NCBI RefSeq assembly: GCF_048270095.1
Contig: NZ_JBLWTL010000006.1
Span: 66,587-130,586, forward strand
Length of the DNA stretch: 64,000 bases
Reading direction: 5' to 3'
Source of the DNA: Maricaulis sp048270095
Lineage (GTDB): Bacteria > Pseudomonadota > Alphaproteobacteria > Caulobacterales > Maricaulaceae
Part shown: one piece after another, positions 54,159 through 59,950 of the stretch
Layout: each line of letters begins with the position of its first letter
Numbering within the stretch: the stretch's first letter is position 1
Notes under the pieces: generated by a model
Told to the model about the DNA's origin: nothing
The model's database searches: none
Seen by the model: only the letters and a program-made list of their open reading frames with translations
Program-made: the position numbers and the translations under genes

Positions 54159-54793
54159 TCGCCCAATCCCAATAAATGCGTCGCGATGCGAGCCTCAACT
54201 TCTGCCCGCTCCCTCGCCTTGCCAAGGCACTTTTCCGCCCAAAGCCGCCCGGGGTGGATTACATCCCAGTCCGATTTGGCCTGATTGAACCTTCCCGCCC
54301 CTGGCGTATGATTTCCAAAGCCATCAACAACCGAATTCCATAATGGTTTAAAAGACTTAATTAGAGACGCCTCGATTGATGAGATCATGTCCGATCCGGC
54401 TCCTTCAAAAATCATAAATCGACAACGAAAATCTGCGGAAGCTAAGCCCTCCCCCAGATCGATATTCCGCGAATGCTCTCTAAGTCGTGAGAACAGCTCA
54501 TGGCCTATGCGAAGATTCGATGCGTCTGCACGCGATTGCCTCCACCCCTTGGGAACCGCCTTGCCTACATAAATCGGGAACTCATACTGAAGCCGATTCA
54601 GGGCACCGTATTTTGCGTACCGCCCTTTGGCTCCAATAAAATAGAGCGCGTACACGCCAACGCCGCTGAAACGCTCAGGAGGCGGCAGGACATGCACCGG
54701 CGTGCCATTAAAAAACCGCACAGCATCCATGATAAGTTCTTCAAAATCATGGCTTGTGTAGACATGCTCATCTCGGCAAAATTTATTTTGCAT
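54155..54793 (-). CDS. Eco29kI-like GIY-YIG type II restriction endonuclease
   Basis: 212 residues. GVYALYF (46-52) and PIYVGKA (73-79) are the GIY and YIG elements. Tyr48, Tyr75, Arg103, His107, Glu141 and Asn153 each sit exactly one residue before the catalytic positions I recall for R.Eco29kI (Tyr49, Tyr76, Arg104, His108, Glu142, Asn154), and its 214-residue length matches. Expected to cut CCGCGG. It precedes the methyltransferase with a one-base overlap, so the nuclease is translated first; how premature cutting is prevented is not evident. A -35/-10-like pair (TTTCAC / TATTCT, 16 bp) lies 26-53 bp upstream. Confidence 0.85.
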   Translation of the reverse strand: MQNKFCRDEHVYTSHDFEELIMDAVRFFNGTPVHVLPPPERFSGVGVYALYFIGAKGRYAKYGALNRLQYEFPIYVGKAVPKGWRQSRADASNLRIGHELFSRLREHSRNIDLGEGLASADFRCRFMIFEGAGSDMISSIEASLIKSFKPLWNSVVDGFGNHTPGAGRFNQAKSDWDVIHPGRLWAEKCLGKARERAEVEARIATHLLGLGE

Positions 54794-55100
54794 CCTTAAC
54801 CCACCTGAATCGCAAGCAAGAATAACCCGCTATTGAGTTAGTGAAACCCCGTCATTCATGTCTGGCCTGCTCGTTTGGACTGTTTTCCTCAGGCACCTAG
54901 CCGAACCCCGGGTGAAGTTGGTGCTGGTTGGACATGCTCCGGCAGGCGCAACGAAACCGACTCCGGAGAGTGTCACGGCACTCGAATGAAACACTCATCA
55001 ACGAACCTTTTTTAGGGGCATTTATCATAGCGCGCCTCTCTCACTGGTCTCGCCACCCGTTGCCTTCAGAGATATGATTGCCCCCGGGCTCGCCCGCCTT
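54794..55100 (-). promoter_or_regulatory. Non-coding, AT-richer spacer upstream of the R-M genes
   Basis: About 300 bp without a plausible gene. On the minus strand TTTCAC (54841-54846) and TATTCT (54819-54824) with a 16-bp spacer could be the R-M promoter. A short controller-protein gene was looked for and not found. The rest, including the stretch after the zinc-ribbon gene, shows nothing I recognise. Confidence 0.3.
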
Positions 55101-55700
55101 CTACAACAAGCCGTACATCGCCGCATACTCCCGGAAAAACGCCCTGTCCGCCGCTTCCAGCTCATCGCAATAGCGCTCATAGGTTCGCCAGTGCATCCCC
55201 TTCGGCTTGCGCGGAAAGCTCTCTACGCCCGGTTCACCGCCCAGTTTCTTGCGTACCCGGTTTGCCCGGCTCTGGATGCGGTCGCGGTGCTTTTCCTGCT
55301 GCGTTGCGTAGCCGATATGTTGGCAGGCTCGGCAAGCATGGCGACCGCCCCAGCCGTAGAGCTTCAAGCATCGCCGTTGGCAATTTGGGCAAAGCCACCA
55401 AACGCGCTCGCCTCCGAAGTGACAGGGCATCCATTCCACGCGCACCATGATCCGCACCGGCACCGGTTCACAGCCTGAAGACGGATAGTACTGATAGGCC
55501 AGCGTGACGCCCTCGCACCGCCCGTGCCCGATAATCCCGATTGTCGACTCCTGGCCATTGGTCCACGTCCATTGCCAAGTCAGCCGCGCGCCGGATTCCA
55601 GCCCGCCCGCCTTGGCCACCCGGTTCACAGCAAGCGGGCTTGTCTGCCCATAAAGCGGGCGTCCCGTCCTATTCCGGCCGCCCGAACCATATCCGCCCAT
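55101..55700 (-). CDS. Zinc-ribbon mobile-element protein, unknown
   Basis: 199 residues beginning MGGYGSGGRNRTGRPLYG, a start found repeatedly in alphaproteobacterial island proteins. Four cysteines as CPNCQRRC and CRACQHIGY (about 103-130) form a zinc ribbon; the C-terminal half is basic and helical (RDRIQSRANRVRKKLG). Strong site AGGAGG before the ATG. Possibly binds DNA or an RNA polymerase component; unknown function. Confidence 0.75.
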   Translation of the reverse strand: MGGYGSGGRNRTGRPLYGQTSPLAVNRVAKAGGLESGARLTWQWTWTNGQESTIGIIGHGRCEGVTLAYQYYPSSGCEPVPVRIMVRVEWMPCHFGGERVWWLCPNCQRRCLKLYGWGGRHACRACQHIGYATQQEKHRDRIQSRANRVRKKLGGEPGVESFPRKPKGMHWRTYERYCDELEAADRAFFREYAAMYGLL

Positions 55701-55818
55701 TTCATGCCTCCTGAGTTTTTGGCGAAATCATTTGTGAAGTTGCCCGACAAGTCATGCTTGGTGCCGGGCTGGTTTCGGACAAGGTGCGGTCTAGCGCTCG
55801 CCTTGACCGATAGAAGCA

Positions 55819-56469
55819 TCAGCCTCTCGCTTGCCCCTTGGGTATGGCAATTAAGGATGTCTCGGTTTCGATGATGGGAAATGGCTCAAAATCGGCCGGA
55901 ACGTCACTGTTTTGATGATGGGGCGACCCCGTTTTGATGACAGGGATTGGTGAAACGTCACTGTTTCGATGACAGGACCGTCCCTGTTTTGATGATGGGG
56001 ATTTGGATTGTCCGTTCTTGCCGCCCGGATTGTTGACGTTGTGCCGGATGATCGGGAAGTCCCGACCGGGTGCCCAGTCACGATAGAGCTTGCGCCCCAC
56101 CTTGCGTTCGCTGTGCTGCAAATTCAGCTCCGTCAGCTCATATGCAGGGCCGCGCGCTTCGCCCTCCACCCCCAGCGCTCCTAAGACAGTGACGACGATA
56201 AACCCCTTCGCCTGCAGCTCGTGAAAGGCACCGGCAGCGGCGTTGACACCGATGCCAATGCGCTCTGCGGCCTGACGACAGCTCAACCGGATTTTTCCGT
56301 TGTTGCTGAAGTCAGGCCCTTTCCATTCGAGCCTGAGCCAGATGTAGAGCATTTGCGCTTTCGGACTCAGCGCACGCCATGCGGGCCGCTCCATGAACGG
56401 TCGCCGTACATAGGTTCCGTGGTCGCCCCGGTCCTTGGTTCGCCCCGTGTGATCGTGCTTGGCAGCCAT
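55819..56469 (-). CDS. Winged-helix protein, candidate replication initiator with internal iterons
   Basis: 216 residues from MAAKHDHTGRTK. Residues about 30-100 look like a winged helix (ALSPKAQMLYIWLRL, LSCRQAAERIGIGVNAAAGAFHELQAKGFIVV) of the kind found in replication proteins. Residues 157-202 are encoded by five copies of a GTTTYGATGAYRGGG-like repeat and read as HHQNSDV/SSKQG-type peptide repeats. Repeats inside an initiator gene resemble the origin inside lambda O. The ATG overlaps the TGA of the upstream gene. Could instead be a regulator; function inferred. Confidence 0.6.
   Translation of the reverse strand: MAAKHDHTGRTKDRGDHGTYVRRPFMERPAWRALSPKAQMLYIWLRLEWKGPDFSNNGKIRLSCRQAAERIGIGVNAAAGAFHELQAKGFIVVTVLGALGVEGEARGPAYELTELNLQHSERKVGRKLYRDWAPGRDFPIIRHNVNNPGGKNGQSKSPSSKQGRSCHRNSDVSPIPVIKTGSPHHQNSDVPADFEPFPIIETETSLIAIPKGQARG
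55865..56000. repeat. Iteron-like repeats within the initiator candidate
   Basis: Five 14-15-bp copies, plus-strand starts 55865, 55909, 55931, 55963 and 55986, consensus GTTTYGATGAYRGGG. Three copies are preceded by CACT or CCCT. The spacing of 22-23 bp in three intervals (and 44, or twice that, in one) suggests they lie on one face of the helix. Candidate origin of the excised element. Confidence 0.55.
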
Positions 56470-56762
56470 CAGCGCGCCTCCATGCGGGCCAGCTCCACCC
56501 GGTCCCGCAAGACGTAACGAACGTGCCTGCCGGGAAACTCGCCCTTGTGGCTTTCGTGAATGGACACGATAGAGAAGCCGGCTCTGCGCAATCGGTGGAT
56601 ATAACTGCTCCACCGTGGCCCGGTCGGTTCGCTTACCGGACTGCACCCGCGCTCGCCGCGTTGAACCAGTAAACGCAAGGCCCAGGCATCGCGGCCTTTG
56701 ACCGTCACGCGCGCGCGGTCGGTGTGACCGGGGAAGGATGCGGTGTAGATCCATTTGCTCAT
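56469..56762 (-). CDS. Small winged-helix-like protein
   Basis: 97 residues from MSKWIYTASFPGH. WALRLLVQRGERGCSPVSEPTGPRWSSYIHRLRRAGFSI reads as a helix-turn-helix with wing (a MarR or Lrp-like recognition helix), ending in basic residues. TGA overlaps the ATG of the initiator candidate, and its ATG overlaps the upstream stop. Such small DNA-binding genes are common beside element replication proteins. Confidence 0.7.
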   Translation of the reverse strand: MSKWIYTASFPGHTDRARVTVKGRDAWALRLLVQRGERGCSPVSEPTGPRWSSYIHRLRRAGFSIVSIHESHKGEFPGRHVRYVLRDRVELARMEAR

Positions 56763-56956
56763 CACACGCCCTCCCGTTGATAGCCCGCCAAATCGGCGTA
56801 GAGGCTGGCTGTGGAGGCAAAGCGCAGGCGAGCGGCCCTCATGATGTGCCGGTCTGCGAGGGACATGCGGCGCGTGTTTTCCATGCGAACGGCGAAGCGC
56901 CATAAGGGCAAGTCGGGATGATTGCGCACAGAGGCGCGATTGCGTACATTACGCAT
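56762..56956 (-). CDS. Small basic element protein, unknown
   Basis: 64 residues, Arg/Asn rich N-terminus (MRNVRNRASVRNHPD) and helical middle. Starts after GGAGAATTCC, and its stop overlaps the next ATG (TGATG), so it belongs to the three-gene chain leading to the initiator candidate. No known domain. Confidence 0.6.
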   Translation of the reverse strand: MRNVRNRASVRNHPDLPLWRFAVRMENTRRMSLADRHIMRAARLRFASTASLYADLAGYQREGV

Positions 56957-57042
56957 TGGAATTCTCCAGTTTTGCGGGTGGATTTCAGAAAGCCCCAGCG
57001 CGGTCGCCAAACTTAGCGCTGGGGTTTTTGATTGAGCGCACA

Positions 57043-57234
57043 TTACGCGTCGCTCGTACTCTGGCGAGCGCAGCCATCAAGCCACGCCTCCACGTCTGAC
57101 CGCAGATACAAAACACGGCGACCGACCTTGCGGTACGGCGGCGTATCGCCGGTCAAACGGCGCTTCGACCAAGTGCTTGCTGCAACACCTGTTAGCTCCG
57201 CAAGCGCCTTTGTATTGAGATAGCTAGAACTCAT
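57043..57234 (-). CDS. AlpA/excisionase-type HTH protein
   Basis: 63 residues. SSYLNTKALAELTGVAASTWSKRR is the helix-turn-helix start of AlpA/excisionase-like MerR-fold proteins; GRRVLYLRSDVEAWLD is the wing that usually ends them. It may direct excision or regulate the replication genes. A GGAG-like site (CGGAGTGAAAA) precedes the ATG. Single HTH gene, 86 bp downstream of the next minus-strand gene. Confidence 0.88.
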   Translation of the reverse strand: MSSSYLNTKALAELTGVAASTWSKRRLTGDTPPYRKVGRRVLYLRSDVEAWLDGCARQSTSDA

Positions 57235-57327
57235 TTTTCACTCCGTGTCCGTGCCCGACTTTCTTCGGGTGAGACGGAGATTGCCACGCGAACCACGTGG
57301 AGCTGGGGCAACAAAACCCGTGTTTTG

Positions 57328-57954
57328 CTACCCCTGATGCGTCTTGGACGAAATGCGCATCCCGAGCGCCGTCGCAGATAGAGGGAGAAACATCTCGCTT
57401 TCCCAGCTATCTTTCTCATGGCCCCGCAAGAATTTCTTGTATGATCGCCTTATCGTATCGGCCCCGCCCTCTGCGTCGGTGCCTTCCAACAACGCAGACG
57501 CATCTTCAAACGTGTCTGCCCAGCGACTGCCGAGAACCCACGGTTCTTTGCCGTATTTTCCAAACAGGTCGTCCGCGTTCTGATTAACAGCTTGCGCAGG
57601 GGCGCTCGCCGGTTCGCTTCGTCTGGGTTTAGGCGCGACGATGTTCCGTATTCGCCGCACCGCATCGAATCGGCAAAAGTCTCTCCAAACCGCTAGCATT
57701 GCCGCACGAGGGTTGTTTGTTCGACCGGGCTTTGCCCACAATCCCCCGTCGAGTGCCTCGCGATAGACTTCGACGATAGACTTTACCACCCACTCGGGGA
57801 GCGCTTGCTTTGCAAGGTCACACATAAGCACTGCTTCCAAGGGTGCTAGCGGATGTCGATGCTCTTCCCAGTCCGATTGCAGCCACGCCAAGAAATCCTG
57901 CAACATCTCAGGCGGCAATGCCCCAGTCAGGTCATTTGATGCATTTTCATTCAT
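57328..57954 (-). CDS. Element protein, unknown
   Basis: 208 residues, acidic N-terminal half (MLQDFLAWLQSDWEEHRHPL) then helical. No domain recognised. Its ATG lies in a sensible place 30 bp after the stop of the 65-residue gene, consistent with co-transcription from the integrase side. Only found here on the element, so probably cargo or element upkeep. Confidence 0.6.
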   Translation of the reverse strand: MNENASNDLTGALPPEMLQDFLAWLQSDWEEHRHPLAPLEAVLMCDLAKQALPEWVVKSIVEVYREALDGGLWAKPGRTNNPRAAMLAVWRDFCRFDAVRRIRNIVAPKPRRSEPASAPAQAVNQNADDLFGKYGKEPWVLGSRWADTFEDASALLEGTDAEGGADTIRRSYKKFLRGHEKDSWESEMFLPLSATALGMRISSKTHQG

Positions 57955-57984
57955 AGCGCGTGCCCTTCAAAAGCCACAAAGCAC

Positions 57985-58182
57985 TCACCCCTTGTCTATA
58001 TGAGTTGGCTCGCATTCCTGGTCGAAGACCTCTATTGAGCGCGGCAGTGTGTTGAGGAGGCCCAGCGCTGCGTGACGCGTCAGAGCAACAGACACCACGC
58101 CATCGCCGCTTGGAAACTCCAAAACCACCAATCCACCTTCGATTTTTGCGGATGGAATTTTGTGCACGAAAGCGCAAACCAT
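57985..58182 (-). CDS. Small element protein overlapping the integrase stop
   Basis: 65 residues (MVCAFVHKIPSAKIEGGLVVLEF and later LPRSIEVFDQECEPTHIDKG). The ATG and the integrase TGA overlap (TGATG), which supports coupled translation and reality of the gene. Function unknown; two cysteines. Confidence 0.55.
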   Translation of the reverse strand: MVCAFVHKIPSAKIEGGLVVLEFPSGDGVVSVALTRHAALGLLNTLPRSIEVFDQECEPTHIDKG

Positions 58183-59396
58183 CAGCGGCCTCCCTTGGCT
58201 TCAGACATTGGCACCACGTTAGCACCACCGCCCGCCATCGCCGCCGCAACGGCATCGCCAATCTGCGTTGCCGCCCGCTGCACCGGGTCATCAGCCAAAT
58301 GGGCATAGCGCTGCGTGGTCGCGGCCTGTGAGTGGCCCAGTAGCTTGCCGATTATCGGGAGCGACAGACCGCCCGCCGCGCCGAAACTGGCGAAGGTGTG
58401 CCGCAAATCATGCAAGCGCACGTCTTCAAGCCCCGCCGCCTTGCGGACGGCTATCCAGACCTTTGTGATGCCCTGATAATGGCCCTCGCCGGTCGCTGCC
58501 GGGAACACATAGGGCGAGCCTTCAATCCTTGGCGCTTCTGACAAGATCAGCTTTGCCGCTGGGGCCAGCGGGATCAGCTTCGCGCCGGTCTTTGAATCAT
58601 CCAGACGCAACACGCTGCGCTCGAAATCCACTTCGGACCATTTCAGCCCCTCAATCTCGCTACGGCGCGCGCCAGTGAACGCCAGAAGCCGGATGATAGC
58701 GAGGGCGTGCGCATTGGCCTTCGCCTCCCCAGCGGCCTTGAGCGCGTCGCTAAGGGCATTCAATTCCTTGGCCGTCAGGAAGCGTTCGCGCTTGGCTTCC
58801 TTGAACTTGGATATGCTACGGCAGACCGTGCTGCCATCGGGGCGCACGCCCCACGCTTCGGCCTTGGTCAGCATGATCGAAATCACGGCAAGGCACCGGT
58901 TCGCCTCATAGGGCGTGGCCTTGAGCGAGCGGTGAAATTTGGCCACCTCCGCCCGGCTGAGTGCCTTCACCTTGATATGCCCCAGCGCTGGCACAATGTG
59001 CTTTTTCAGAAGCCGCTTTGTCTCTTTGACGCTGCTGGCCTTGTTGTGCGCTTCGGCATGGTCAGTGAGATAGCGCTTCTGGAACTCCTCCACGGTTTCC
59101 GATTGGCGGTCCGCTGCCAGCTCGTGCGCCGGGTCCACGCCTTCCTTGATCCGGCCCATAAGCGATATGGCCTCATTGCGGGCCGCATCCGGCGTCCACG
59201 TTCCGCCGCCCGCTTTGGGCTGGCCATGCTGGCCAATGGTGAACCAGCGCTGCTTGCCGTGCATCCGGTATTTGAGAACGTAGGACTTGGTTCCGCCCTT
59301 GGCGATGCGAAGCCCAAAGCCCGGCAGGTCGCCATCCCATACCGTGCCCGCCGCTTTCGCCGCATCCACGGTCCGCTTGGTCAATCTGGTTTGCAT
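58182..59396 (-). CDS. Tyrosine-type site-specific integrase (DUF4102 family)
   Basis: About 404 residues from MQTRLTKRTVDAAK. N-terminal DUF4102 DNA-binding domain, core-binding helices, and the catalytic domain with Arg245 (TGARRSEIEGLKW), His329-x-x-Arg332 (LHDLRHTFAS), His355 (LLGHSQAATTQRY) and Tyr364. It recombines the element into the tRNA-Arg 3' end. ATG at 59396 is favoured by AGGAC upstream; two other ATGs (59417, 59435) are possible. Stops at the right end of the element, close to attR. Confidence 0.95.
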   Translation of the reverse strand: MQTRLTKRTVDAAKAAGTVWDGDLPGFGLRIAKGGTKSYVLKYRMHGKQRWFTIGQHGQPKAGGGTWTPDAARNEAISLMGRIKEGVDPAHELAADRQSETVEEFQKRYLTDHAEAHNKASSVKETKRLLKKHIVPALGHIKVKALSRAEVAKFHRSLKATPYEANRCLAVISIMLTKAEAWGVRPDGSTVCRSISKFKEAKRERFLTAKELNALSDALKAAGEAKANAHALAIIRLLAFTGARRSEIEGLKWSEVDFERSVLRLDDSKTGAKLIPLAPAAKLILSEAPRIEGSPYVFPAATGEGHYQGITKVWIAVRKAAGLEDVRLHDLRHTFASFGAAGGLSLPIIGKLLGHSQAATTQRYAHLADDPVQRAATQIGDAVAAAMAGGGANVVPMSEAKGGR

Positions 59397-59424
59397 GTCC
59401 TGGCCCCGGTCGCTCATGTTTCGA

Positions 59425-59450
59425 GCTACCACCATGCAACCGTGCTACCA
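59425..59450. repeat. Paired GCTACCA heptamers, right end
   Basis: GCTACCA at 59425-59431 and 59444-59450, 19 bp apart, immediately upstream of the integrase start and about 100 bp inside attR. Same sense as the left pair. Candidate integrase arm sites and autoregulatory site (inference). Confidence 0.4.
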
Positions 59451-59549
59451 GAAAGTCACGGACATTCGCGGAACGTCTAGGGGGGATTATCGCTTGTATA
59501 GTACCGCTGGGGGAATGTTGCGGACACTGGCGGAAATGGGGAAATTCTA

Positions 59550-59595
59550 ATTCCTAATCTGTAGGTCGCGCGTTCGAATCGCGCCGGGGCCACCA
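59550..59595. repeat. attR: right copy of the 46-bp direct repeat
   Basis: Identical to 52796-52841 (tRNA-Arg 3' half with CCA) and not itself a complete tRNA. Marks the right end of the element. Confidence 0.93.
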
Positions 59596-59604
59596 TCCTT
59601 CGCT

Positions 59605-59700
59605 CGCTGCGCGAGCTTCGGCCGGGCAGGCCCACCGCTGAATCGAGCGGGCTGCCCCCCCCCTTACGCTGCGCGAGCTTCGGCCGGGCAGGCCCACCGC
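59605..59700. repeat. Two 34-bp direct repeats beside attR
   Basis: 59605-59638 and 59667-59700, 62 bp apart and identical through the run GCTGCGCGAGCTTCGGCCGG and onward. Each contains GCGAGCTTCGGCC. No gene. Possibly remnants of an IS or of repeated palindromes; the adjoining non-coding stretch reaches to 59950. Confidence 0.75.
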
Positions 59701-59780
59701 CAGATCGAGCGGAGGATGCCTCGCCCTGGCCCGCGAGGGCGAAGGCGGGCTGGCACGCCATCTCTTGCGTCACATAACAG

Positions 59781-59915
59781 TGTCATCCCGGCCGGATGCC
59801 CCGCGAAGGCGGGGCGCAGCGCCGGGACCTACCCGCAGCTCCAGCTTGATTCGCGGGTAGGTCCCGGATCTACGCCCGGATCGCTGCCGCGTCCGGGCAT
59901 CCGTCCGGGATGACA
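59781..59915. repeat. Nested palindromic element
   Basis: Outer arms 59781-59800 and 59896-59915 are inverted repeats (20 bp, one mismatch, TGTCATCCCGGCCGG type); inner arms 59822-59836 and 59853-59867 are a perfect 15-bp inverted repeat (CCGGGACCTACCCGC). The two nested hairpins resemble alphaproteobacterial intergenic repeats with GTCATCCCGG ends. No gene. Confidence 0.85.
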
Positions 59916-59950
59916 AGGGTTGTGCATTTGATGAGCCCCCGCCCCCGCCA

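Larger units (their letters stand above)
52796..59595. mobile_element. tRNA-Arg-integrated genomic element with R-M cargo (about 6.8 kb)
   Basis: Bounded by the 46-bp repeat. Genes from right to left on the minus strand: DUF4102 integrase, 65-residue and 208-residue unknown proteins, AlpA-like regulator, three overlapping small genes including a winged-helix initiator candidate with iterons, a zinc-ribbon protein, Eco29kI-like endonuclease and its methyltransferase. No capsid, terminase, relaxase or type IV secretion genes, so it needs a helper or is a satellite. Compared with the flanks it is lower in G+C in places, notably 54,800-55,000. Confidence 0.88.

Noticed and set aside
55865..56000. 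CRISPR array
   Set aside because: Units are only 14-15 bp with short, uneven spacers inside a coding sequence, and no cas genes are present.
52796..59595. Intact prophage
   Set aside because: No capsid, tail, terminase or lysis genes; only integrase, regulators, initiator candidate and R-M cargo.
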